Assembly: GCA_963700395.1 (NCBI GenBank)
Contig: CAVOXI010000004.1
Location: 1 to 64,000, forward strand
DNA length: 64,000 nt
From: Prado023 sp963700395
Lineage (GTDB): Bacteria > Actinomycetota > Actinomycetes > S36-B12 > CAIYMF01
Direction of reading: 5' to 3'
Below are positions 56,036-63,059 of this stretch, piece by piece (within the stretch, counting starts at the first letter, position 1; every line of letters starts with the position of its first letter). The translations under genes and the position numbers were made by a program. Under the pieces are notes generated by a model. The model did no database searches and was not told the origin of the DNA. It saw nothing but the letters and a program-made list of their open reading frames with translations.

Positions 56036-57202
56036 GTGACCCACCCTCTGGTGGCCCGGATGCAGCCCCACCGACACAGCATCTTCGGGGACATGTCCGC
56101 CCTGGCGGCAGCAACAGGTGCCATCAACCTGGGTCAGGGATTCCCCGACACCGACGGCCCCGCGCTCGTCCGCGACGCCGCCCTCGCCGCGATCCGCACC
56201 GGCCGTGGCGCGCAGTACCCGCCCGCACACGGGCTGCCCGAGCTCCGCCAGGCGATCTGCGCGCACCAGGAGGCGTGGTACGGGTTGACCTGGGATCCGG
56301 CAACCGACGTGGTGGTGACCACCGGTGCATCGGAGGCGATCGTCGCCAGTGTCCTGGCGTTCGTGGAGGCCGGGGAGGAGGTGCTCGTCCTCGAGCCCTG
56401 GTTCGACCTCTACGCCGCAGCCATCGACCTCGCGGGCGGAGTGCGCGTCAGTGTCCCACCTGTCCCAGGGACATTCCGTCCCGACCCGGCAGCATTGAGG
56501 GAGCGGGTCACCCCTCGCAGCAAGATGCTGATCATCAACTCCCCGCACAACCCCACGGGAGCAGTCCTCACCGAGGCCGAACTCGCCGACCTCGCCCGGG
56601 AGGCGGTGGCAGCCGACCTGGTCGTGCTCGCCGATGAGGCGTACGAGCACCTCTGGTTCGACGGTCACCCGCACATCCCGATCGCCACCATGCCGGGCAT
56701 GGCCGAGCGCACGATCACCGTGGGGTCCGCGGGCAAATCGCTGTCCTTCACCGGGTGGAAGGTGGGATGGGCCACCGGCCCGGAGGACCTGATCGGAGCA
56801 GTCCGGGTCATCCGCCAGCACCTGAGCTACGTCTCCGGTGGCCCCTTCCAGTGGGCGGTGGCCGAAGGCCTGGGAGCGTTGCCCCGCTCCCACTGGGACA
56901 AGGCTCGCGCGACGCTGGCCGACCAGCGCGACCTGTTGACCCAGGGACTGTCCGAGGTGGGCCTATCCGTCCTGCCGAGCGAGGGCACCTACTTCCTCCT
57001 GACCGACGTCCGCGCAGTGGGCTATGCCAGCGGTGAGCAGTTCTGTGCTGAGCTCCCCCAGCGGGCCGGGGTCGTGGCGATCCCGGTGGCCCCCTTCTGC
57101 GATGACCTGTCCGTGGGACAGCCCTGGGTCAGGTGGGCCTTCTGCAAGCGCCCCGAGGTGCTCTCCGCCGCCGTTGACCGGTTGCGCGGGAGCTTCACCT
57201 GA
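56036..57202 (+). CDS. PLP-dependent aminotransferase, class I/II
   Basis: The 388-residue enzyme shows GASEAI (phosphate loop start), NSPHNPTGAVL, LADEAYEHLWF and the PLP lysine in VGSAGKSLSFTGWK. It resembles kynurenine/methionine aminotransferases (YbdL-like) and N-succinyl-DAP aminotransferase DapC of actinobacteria. GTG 56036-56038 (THPLVARMQPH) is the natural start, although the frame is continuous with the SDR gene. It converges on trpG. Confidence 0.9.
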   Translation: MTHPLVARMQPHRHSIFGDMSALAAATGAINLGQGFPDTDGPALVRDAALAAIRTGRGAQYPPAHGLPELRQAICAHQEAWYGLTWDPATDVVVTTGASEAIVASVLAFVEAGEEVLVLEPWFDLYAAAIDLAGGVRVSVPPVPGTFRPDPAALRERVTPRSKMLIINSPHNPTGAVLTEAELADLAREAVAADLVVLADEAYEHLWFDGHPHIPIATMPGMAERTITVGSAGKSLSFTGWKVGWATGPEDLIGAVRVIRQHLSYVSGGPFQWAVAEGLGALPRSHWDKARATLADQRDLLTQGLSEVGLSVLPSEGTYFLLTDVRAVGYASGEQFCAELPQRAGVVAIPVAPFCDDLSVGQPWVRWAFCKRPEVLSAAVDRLRGSFT

Positions 57203-57253
57203 CGCTGGGCAGGTCAGGGAGCCGGCCACCCCACGGGCAGGGGCCACCCTCCC

Positions 57254-57889
57254 TCAGGTCGCCGGAACCGATCCCACCACCGGGGCGAGTCCCACGGCGC
57301 GGTGCAGGGCGCCGGGATCACCGCACCTGGCCAGCCAGTTGGCGAGCATCCGATGCCCACCCTCGGTGAGCACTGACTCGGGATGGAACTGGACCCCCTC
57401 GACGTCGAACTCGCGGTGTCGCATGGCCATCACAACCCCGGAATCGGTCCATCCCGTGATCTCCAGAGCTGGGGGGACCGATCCGCGCTCCACGGCGAGC
57501 GAGTGGTAGCGAGTGGCGCGGAACGGGTCCGGCAGGCCGGCCAGAACCCCTGCTCCCGTGTGATGCACCATCGAGGTCTTGCCGTGCACCAGCTCGGGGG
57601 CACGCGAGACCACGCCCCCGAACACCGCTCCGATGGCCTGGTGCCCCAGGCAGACACCGAGGAGCGGAACCGTCCCGGCGCACGCGCTGACCATGTCCAT
57701 GCACACCCCGGCGTCGTGCGGGTCACCCGGTCCCGGGGACAGGAGCACCCCGTCGTAGCCGAGGGCGTCGCCGGTGGCCACCTCGTCGTTGCGGCGCACG
57801 TCGACCTCTGCGCCCAGCTGCGCAAGGTACTGCGCCAGGTTGAATACGAACGAGTCGTAGTTGTCCACGATCAGGATGCGTGCAGTCAC
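57254..57889 (-). CDS. trpG: Glutamine amidotransferase, anthranilate/aminodeoxychorismate synthase component II
   Basis: The 211-residue class I glutaminase has Cys in GVCLGHQA, and the His-Glu pair in VQFHPES. The VDNYDSFVFNLAQYL opening is typical of TrpG/PabA. GTG 57887-57889 is the start; an upstream extension is not conserved. No component I gene is nearby. It is divergent from DUF881, unlike the tandem arrangement in mycobacteria. Confidence 0.93.
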   Translation of the reverse strand: MTARILIVDNYDSFVFNLAQYLAQLGAEVDVRRNDEVATGDALGYDGVLLSPGPGDPHDAGVCMDMVSACAGTVPLLGVCLGHQAIGAVFGGVVSRAPELVHGKTSMVHHTGAGVLAGLPDPFRATRYHSLAVERGSVPPALEITGWTDSGVVMAMRHREFDVEGVQFHPESVLTEGGHRMLANWLARCGDPGALHRAVGLAPVVGSVPAT

Positions 57890-57906
57890 GCGGACATTCT
57901 CGCGGG

Positions 57907-57912
57907 TACCGT
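57907..57912 (+). promoter_or_regulatory. Leaderless-type -10 box for the DUF881 gene
   Basis: TACCGT, then six bases, then GTG 57919. Confidence 0.5.
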
Positions 57913-57918
57913 AGGCAC

Positions 57919-58767
57919 GTGCACTCCCCCCTTGGCGCGCCGGGCCCCGCATCGGGGGATCTGGCGCCGCATGCCGAGGCACGCGCCGAGGTGAACGAAC
58001 CCACCGGCGCCTCCCCGCTGGCGCCCACCCGCCGCGCCCGGCGCCGGCGCCGGGTCCGTTGGCCTGATGTCGTCGCCGCCGGGGTGTTCGCCATCGCGGG
58101 CGCGATGTTCGTGGCCAGCGCGTCGGTGTCCGAGGACGGGATCCTGCGCCTGGATCGCACGGGTGGGCTGCGCGATGCGATCACCGCCCGTGCGGAGCAG
58201 AACACGGCCCTGCAGGCCGACGTGGACCACCTGACAGCCGAGGTCGCGGCCCTCGGGTCCCTCGACGATCCGGGGATCGCCCTGCAGCGCACCACGGAGC
58301 AGATCGCCGAGCTGTCGCCGGTGGTGGGACTGACCGAGGTCGTGGGGCCCGGTGTGACGGTGACCCTGGACGACGCCGATGCGCCCGACCCGCTGCCTGA
58401 GGGGTTGACCGGCGATGACTACATCGTCCACCAGCAGGATGTCCAGGGCGTCGTGAACGCCCTGTGGCGCTCCGGAGCCTCCGGAGTGACCGTGATGGGC
58501 CAGAGACTGATCAACACGAGCGCCGTGCGCTGCGTGGGCAACACCGTGATCCTCCAGGGTCAGGTGTACTCACCACCGTTCGTGATCGCGGGGGTCGGGG
58601 ACCTGGACCGGATGACCGACGCCCTCGAGAAGGACGAGTCGGTCGGGTTCTTCCGCGAGTGGGCCAGCGTGGTGGGGATGCGCTACGAGCAGAAGACCTC
58701 CCGTGAGCTGGTCCTTCCGGCCTACACCGGCCCGCTGACGACCAACGACTCGCAGGTCGTCCGATGA
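57919..58767 (+). CDS. DUF881 membrane-anchored protein
   Basis: The protein of about 282 residues has a cytoplasmic basic segment (RRARRRRRVRW), one transmembrane helix (about residue 55) and an extracytoplasmic part with a short coiled coil and the DUF881 core (GPGVTVTLDDA… VVNALWRSGASGVTVMGQRL). The family occurs near cell-division genes in Gram-positive bacteria. GTG 57919 is suggested by the -10 box; GTG 57991 is also possible. The stop overlaps the sortase ATG. Confidence 0.87.
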   Translation: MHSPLGAPGPASGDLAPHAEARAEVNEPTGASPLAPTRRARRRRRVRWPDVVAAGVFAIAGAMFVASASVSEDGILRLDRTGGLRDAITARAEQNTALQADVDHLTAEVAALGSLDDPGIALQRTTEQIAELSPVVGLTEVVGPGVTVTLDDADAPDPLPEGLTGDDYIVHQQDVQGVVNALWRSGASGVTVMGQRLINTSAVRCVGNTVILQGQVYSPPFVIAGVGDLDRMTDALEKDESVGFFREWASVVGMRYEQKTSRELVLPAYTGPLTTNDSQVVR

Positions 58768-59502
58768 CAGCCCCCCAGACGCAGGAGGCACCCCAACGCC
58801 GCCCATCGCGCGCCTGGACGGCCGTCGGGGTGCTCGGGGAGCTCCTCATCACGTTCGGGGTGGTGCTGCTGCTGTTCGTCGCCTACCAGCTGCTGTGGAC
58901 GAACGTGACGGCCCAGCGGGCAGCTGGGAGCGCCGCCGCCGAGCTGCAGGACTCCTGGAGCCAGCCGTCGACCGTTGACGATGGCAGCGAGACCGACACC
59001 GAGGAGCAGCCGGAGCTCCCGCAGATCGGCGACGCGTTCGCGCTGATGTTCATCCCCCGGCTGGCAGACAAGGTCTGGGGGACTCCCGTCCTCGAGAGCG
59101 TGGACCTCTCCGACCTGGCTCGTGGGATCGGTCATTACCCGCAGACGCAGCTCCCCGGCCAGAAGGGGAACTTCGCAGTCGCCGCCCATCGCGCCACCAA
59201 CGGGGAGCCGTTCCGCGACATCGACCAGTTGCAGGTCGGCGACAAGGTGTACGTCGAGACGCAGGACCACTGGTACGAGTACACCCTGCGCCGGGATGAG
59301 ATCGTCGCCCCGCAGGCCACCTGGGTCCTCGACCCGGTCCCGGGCGACGCCGGTGCCGAAGCCGCCGAACGCCTCATCACGCTGACCACCTGCAACCCCC
59401 GTTGGGGCCAGCACCAGCCGCTGGGTCTGGTGGGGGGACCTCACAACGCGTTACGACAAGGCCGCCGGGGAGATCCCCCCGGAGATCGAGGCGGGCCGGT
59501 AG
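58764..59502 (+). CDS. Class E sortase (frame broken near the C terminus)
   Basis: The transpeptidase has an N-terminal membrane helix, then a sortase fold with the catalytic His in AAHRATNG, Cys in TLTTCNPRWG, and the downstream Arg. It joins surface proteins to the cell wall; class E recognises LAxTG. Single-base changes after 59400 restore the expected ending STSRWVWWGDL… and a TAG at 59500-59502. The start ATG overlaps the DUF881 stop. The next gene starts immediately. Confidence 0.9.
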
Positions 59503-59709
59503 ATGTACGCCTGGATCTGGAACCACCTGCCCGGGCCGACGGCGCTCAGGGCGCTCATCTGCGCCCTGGCATTCGCGGCGCTCGTCGGCGTCCTCTTCAC
59601 CTGGGTCTTCCCATGGCTCGAGCCTCGGCTGCCCTTCACCGACGTGACCGTGGATGGGATGTCGTCCACAGGGTTATCCACAGCTGGGGACGGAATTACA
59701 CGGTTGTGA
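59503..59709 (+). CDS. Small single-helix membrane protein beside the sortase
   Basis: The 68-residue protein has one hydrophobic helix (LICALAFAALVGVLFTWVFP) followed by PWLEPRLPFTDVTVD, which I recall as conserved in proteins next to actinobacterial class E sortases. ATG 59503 directly follows the sortase stop. Its last codons contain a perfect DnaA box. The function is unknown. Confidence 0.75.
   Translation: MYAWIWNHLPGPTALRALICALAFAALVGVLFTWVFPWLEPRLPFTDVTVDGMSSTGLSTAGDGITRL
59674..59690. repeat. Perfect DnaA box and intergenic motif, copy 2
   Basis: TTATCCACA at 59674-59682 equals the DnaA box consensus and begins the 15-base motif shared with 51796-51810. It lies at the end of the small membrane-protein gene, before the gap to crgA. 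A second box is not visible near it. Confidence 0.6.
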
Positions 59710-59859
59710 TCTGCTTGCCCAGCGCGCCCGTCCCATCACGCTGCGCTGATGCCAGCTCCTCGACGTTCCTCGAACGGCCCTGACCGCATCGGTCACTCAA
59801 TGTGACGGATGTCAGCGCACCGTGTCCGAGAAAGGGGATTTGGGGCGGATTTGTGAGGG

Positions 59860-60114
59860 TCAGCGCCACTTCGTCGACAGGCCGAACCCAACCATGATCA
59901 GTCCGAACCCGATCACCATGTTCCAGCGTCCGAGGGCTTCCAGTCCGGGCATCGACGGGGCGATGTAGTACAGGACTATCCACAGAAGTCCGATCACGAA
60001 GCACGCCACCATCAGCGGTGCCAGCCATCGAGGGGAGGACATGGGGACATCCTTCTTGGCGACCGTCTCCGGGGGGCGCGGCTTCGGCGTCCCCCGGCCC
60101 TTGGACTCCGGCAT
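59860..60114 (-). CDS. crgA: Cell division protein CrgA
   Basis: The 84-residue protein has two helices (APLMVACFVIGLLWIVLYYI and MVIGFGLIMVGFGL) and ends in TKWR, the hallmark of CrgA. It coordinates FtsZ, penicillin-binding proteins and other divisome parts. ATG 60112-60114 follows GGGAGGA. A TAGGAT box (60177-60182) is a likely promoter. Confidence 0.95.
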   Translation of the reverse strand: MPESKGRGTPKPRPPETVAKKDVPMSSPRWLAPLMVACFVIGLLWIVLYYIAPSMPGLEALGRWNMVIGFGLIMVGFGLSTKWR

Positions 60115-60176
60115 GTGTTCCTCCCTGAGCACCACGCACGCCCGATGAGTCCTGCGAGACGTGCCGACTGCGCCGA

Positions 60177-60182
60177 ATCCTA
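60177..60182 (-). promoter_or_regulatory. -10 box of crgA
   Basis: TAGGAT on the minus strand, about 62 bases before the crgA ATG, giving a leader with a ribosome site. Confidence 0.5.
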
Positions 60183-60192
60183 CCCCGGGCCC

Positions 60193-61068
60193 TCAGCTGA
60201 GCAGTGCGGGGACGAGATCCTGGATCTGCGCGCTGCGCACGACCGTCAGCACGACCAGCACGAACAGGACCGCCACCGCGGATGCAGCCTGCCTGCCCAC
60301 CTGCGCCCGCCCCGCCTCGCCCCGCCCCGTCGTCAGCACGAGGGCGACCAGCGCCCCCGTCACCGCGCCACCGAGGTGGGCTCGCCAGTCCACGCCACCC
60401 ATGAAGAATCCCAGGGCGACGTTGATCCCCAGGAGGACGATGATCTGCGTGACATCGCGGTCCAGGCGCCGGCCCACGACGATCCAGGCGGTCATCAGGC
60501 CGAAGATCGCACCGCTGGCACCCACCGACAGGGTGTTGACCGGGGAGAACCAGTAGGAGGCCACGGAGCCACCGATGCCCGACAGCAGGTACAGGGTCAG
60601 GAAGCGACCATGTCCCAGCACGCGTTCCAGCGGCGGGCCGAGGATGTAGAGCACGTACATGTTGAACGCGATGTGCAACCAACCGGCGTGCAGGAACATC
60701 GAGGAGACCAGGCGGAACCACTGTCCCTCCAGGGCGATGGCCGCCGGCCACATCCCCCATCGTGCAAGACCACCGGCCATGTCCATCAACGTCACCGTGA
60801 CGAACAGGACGGCACATATCCCGATCAGGGAGATGGTGACTGCGCCGTCCCGGCTGAGCTTGCCGCCGAAGACCGTTCGCGACGTCGGCAGTGACGCCGC
60901 CCCCGCACGCACGCACTCGGGGCACTGGTAGCCCACTGCAGCCGCCGTCATGCACTCCGGGCAGATCGGGCGCCCGCAGCGGGTGCACTGGATCCAGGTC
61001 TCGCGCCCGGGGTGCAGGAAGCAGACTGGTGCGGGCGGGGCCGCCTCTGCCGGTAGGCCGTAGCTCAC
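60193..61068 (-). CDS. Rhomboid intramembrane serine protease with N-terminal zinc module
   Basis: The 291-residue protein starts with a B-box-like zinc module (CFLHPGRETWIQCTRCGRPI, then CPECMTAAA and CPECVRAG) and continues with seven helices. The rhomboid motifs are WRAHLGG (His) and VGASGAIFG (Ser), and HIAFNMYVLYILG. The GTG start at 61066-61068 overlaps the ppiA stop. The substrate is unknown. Confidence 0.93.
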   Translation of the reverse strand: MSYGLPAEAAPPAPVCFLHPGRETWIQCTRCGRPICPECMTAAAVGYQCPECVRAGAASLPTSRTVFGGKLSRDGAVTISLIGICAVLFVTVTLMDMAGGLARWGMWPAAIALEGQWFRLVSSMFLHAGWLHIAFNMYVLYILGPPLERVLGHGRFLTLYLLSGIGGSVASYWFSPVNTLSVGASGAIFGLMTAWIVVGRRLDRDVTQIIVLLGINVALGFFMGGVDWRAHLGGAVTGALVALVLTTGRGEAGRAQVGRQAASAVAVLFVLVVLTVVRSAQIQDLVPALLS

Positions 61069-61577
61069 TGCTCGATGGTCACCGAGGTGATGACGACATC
61101 GGTCACCGGGCGGTCACCGCGTCCCACGGGGGTCGAGGCGATCGCGTCCACGACGTCCCTGCTGGGCTGGTCGGCGACCTCGCCGAAGATGGTGTGCTTG
61201 CGGTTCAGGTGCGGCGTCCTGCCCACCGTGATGAAGAACTGGCTGCCGTTCGTACCGGGTCCCGCGTTGGCCATCGCCAGCAGGTAGGGGCGGTCGAACA
61301 CCAGCTCGGGGTGGAACTCGTCGCCGAACTGGTACCCCGGACCACCACGTCCGGTCCCGGTCGGGTCCCCGCCCTGGATCATGAAGCCGGGGATCACCCG
61401 ATGGAAGATCACGTCCGTGTACAGGGCGCCGTCACCGGGGCGTCCGGTGCGCGGGTCGGTCCACTGCGCGGACCCGTCGGACAGGCCCACGAAGTTCTTC
61501 ACCGTCTTCGGCGCGTGGTTGTCGAGGAGGTTCACGCGGATGTCACCGAGGGACGTGTGCAGGACGGCAGTTGTCAT
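61065..61577 (-). CDS. ppiA: Cyclophilin-type peptidylprolyl isomerase
   Basis: The 170-residue enzyme has the cyclophilin motifs FHRVIPGFMIQGGDPTGTG, GSQFFITVG and the Trp-less HLNRKHTIFGEV segment. It assists protein folding in the cytoplasm. ATG 61575-61577 is the start. It overlaps the rhomboid gene by four bases. Its promoter should lie in the repeat-rich sequence upstream. Confidence 0.95.
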   Translation of the reverse strand: MTTAVLHTSLGDIRVNLLDNHAPKTVKNFVGLSDGSAQWTDPRTGRPGDGALYTDVIFHRVIPGFMIQGGDPTGTGRGGPGYQFGDEFHPELVFDRPYLLAMANAGPGTNGSQFFITVGRTPHLNRKHTIFGEVADQPSRDVVDAIASTPVGRGDRPVTDVVITSVTIEQ

Positions 61578-61608
61578 GCCCGGAATCCTGCCACAGGTCC
61601 CACCTGCC

Positions 61609-61741
61609 GGCGACGAGGGGAGCCGTCGGCTCCCAGCCGGTGATCCTGCTCCCCGTCCCGCTCGCCCGGCTGCGTGGCCCCGGGCACAGCATGCGTGGAG
61701 ACGAGGGGAGCCGTCGGCTCGCCACTGGCGAGCCTCCTCCC
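61609..61741. repeat. tRNA-Ala 3'-end copies with structured repeat elements (two copies)
   Basis: GACGAGGGGAGCCGTCGGCTC occurs at 61612-61632 and 61700-61720. Its first ten bases match the tRNA-Ala 3' end (61814-61823); for the second copy identity reaches 14 bases (61696-61709). Copy two continues as hairpin GGCTCGCC-ACT-GGCGAGCC (61716-61734) and CCTCCTCCC (61733-61741), parallel to the element beside tRNA-Pro. Confidence 0.75.
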
Positions 61742-61763
61742 AAGTCCCCGCTCTGCTTCCTCG

Positions 61764-61811
61764 CACAATGCGATGAGCCCCGGGGAACAGCCCGGGGCTC
61801 ATCGCATTGTG
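61764..61811 (-). terminator. Terminator hairpin of tRNA-Ala
   Basis: A perfect 21-base-pair stem (61764-61784 with 61791-61811) with a six-base loop begins at the tRNA 3' end, as for tRNA-Pro. Confidence 0.8.
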
Positions 61812-61882
61812 GAGACGAGGGGACTTGAACCCCTAACCCCCGCCTTGCAAAGGCGGTGCTCTGCCAGTTGAGCTACGCCCCC
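61810..61882 (-). tRNA. tRNA-Ala (anticodon TGC)
   Basis: The 73-base cloverleaf has acceptor GGGGGCG/CGTCTCC with G-T pairs, anticodon stem CCGCC/GGCGG around TTTGCAA (anticodon TGC) and the T-arm AGGGG-TTCAAGT-CCCCT. The tRNA-Ile/tRNA-Ala pair downstream of gyrA is an actinobacterial hallmark. Confidence 0.95.
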
Positions 61883-61888
61883 GCTGGG

Positions 61889-62017
61889 TCAGCGAAGGTC
61901 AGGCGCGGCGGTGGCCTCGTTCCAGAGGTCGCGCTCATCCTGCGCCTGGGTGACGCGGCTGTAGACGACGTAGCCCGCAGCGGCGATGGCTGCGAGCAGC
62001 AGGACCTTCTTGAGCAT
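61889..62017 (-). CDS. DLW-39 family small protein
   Basis: This 42-residue peptide is located between tRNA-Ile and tRNA-Ala. It reads MLKKVLLLAAIAAAGYVVYS and ends …DERDLWNEATAAPDLR; the DLW triplet at positions 30-32 and the single N-terminal helix identify the family, named for this motif and its size. ATG 62015-62017 follows GGAGGT at four bases. Its function is unknown; the location next to gyrA and these tRNAs is conserved. Confidence 0.87.
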   Translation of the reverse strand: MLKKVLLLAAIAAAGYVVYSRVTQAQDERDLWNEATAAPDLR

Positions 62018-62058
62018 CGTGACCTCCAGTGAGTCGGAGCGAGCCGGCTCGCACCGCG

Positions 62059-62132
62059 TGGGCCTAAGAGGACTTGAACCTCTGACCTCTTCCTTATCAG
62101 GGAAGCGCTCTAACCGTCTGAGCTATAGGCCC
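62059..62132 (-). tRNA. tRNA-Ile (anticodon GAT)
   Basis: The 74-base cloverleaf has acceptor GGGCCTA/TAGGCCC, anticodon stem CTTCC/GGAAG around CTGATAA (anticodon GAT) and the T-arm AGAGG-TTCAAGT-CCTCT. No perfect hairpin follows it; a short GC palindrome is at 62038-62053. Confidence 0.95.
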
Positions 62133-62195
62133 GCCGGTACCTTCCAGCACCGTCGGAAAGGGTACCCCAGCACCGCAGTGGGACCCAAACGACGC

Positions 62196-62984
62196 TCAGT
62201 CCTCCTCGGACAGCGTGATCTCGAGGCCCCCACCGATCCCGACCGACAAGTTGTACATGAATGCCATCAGGGTGCACAGGGCGGTGACGAGGACGGTCTC
62301 GATGCCCGCCACGACCAGCGCGGCGCCCATGATCTTGCCGAAGTTGAGGAAGCCGGTGACGCTGGCCCCGCTCTCGCCGCCCACGTCGGTGGCGGTGCGG
62401 GTGATCGCGTCGATGATCCCTGCTGAGTCCAGCGCGAACCACAGGGCAGCGGAGGCGGCCAGGATGATCACGGCAAGGGCCAGGGCGAACAGGAACGACT
62501 GCTTCATCACCGACCAGGGGTCGACATGGGTCAGGTACACGCGAGCCGCGCGTGGCCCGGCCGCGGGCCGGACGGCGCTGCGAGCCACCCGGGACACGCT
62601 GGTCTGCGGGCGTGGCTGCGGTGGGGCCGGGGTGGGGGGCGTGGCCTGCGCCGGCCTGGCGCCGGATTCGGTGACGACCGCGGCAGCAGCGCCGCCAGCG
62701 ACCGCTGCGGAGGCCGTCGGTGCCGCCGAGGTCGAGGCGGGCGGGGCGGGGTTCGGTGCCGCGGCGGATGGCGCCGGCGACGGTGGGATGGGCGCCGCGG
62801 GAGCCGGTGCGGACGCCGGCGGTGCTGGCGCGACGGGGCCCGCCGAGTGCGAGGTCACTGGGGGGATCAGGACACTGGGACGCGTCCGGACCGGATCAGG
62901 GCCGGTCATCCGGGCTGCTGGACCGGGGCGGCCCACAGCACGGTCAGCGCCTGGCTGACCCTGCACATGCTCACCCATCTCCAT
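62196..62984 (-). CDS. DUF3566 membrane protein
   Basis: The 262-residue protein has a long disordered Ala/Pro/Ser-rich N-terminal region (about residues 1-140) and a DUF3566 core with two helices (FLFALALAVIILAASAALWF and IMGAALVVAGIETVLVTALC), ending GGLEITLSEED. ATG 62982-62984 is the start. It follows gyrA on the same strand at a 75-base distance, the standard position. The function is unknown. Confidence 0.9.
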   Translation of the reverse strand: MEMGEHVQGQPGADRAVGRPGPAARMTGPDPVRTRPSVLIPPVTSHSAGPVAPAPPASAPAPAAPIPPSPAPSAAAPNPAPPASTSAAPTASAAVAGGAAAAVVTESGARPAQATPPTPAPPQPRPQTSVSRVARSAVRPAAGPRAARVYLTHVDPWSVMKQSFLFALALAVIILAASAALWFALDSAGIIDAITRTATDVGGESGASVTGFLNFGKIMGAALVVAGIETVLVTALCTLMAFMYNLSVGIGGGLEITLSEED

Positions 62985-63059
62985 GCTCCCGTCACCTCGG
63001 CGACCAGCCCCGATGGTATACCGCCGGGGGTGGGGCGGCCCGGCTGCGCCTCACCCGGC

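Noticed and set aside
59674..59682. Perfect DnaA box considered as part of oriC
   Set aside because: Only one box is present, there is no AT-rich unwinding region, and dnaA/dnaN/recF are not adjacent. The origin probably lies beyond gyrA, outside the window.
61674..61871. Small plus-strand open frame containing ETRGLEPLTPAL
   Set aside because: It is the antisense of tRNA-Ala and the repeat units, not a gene.
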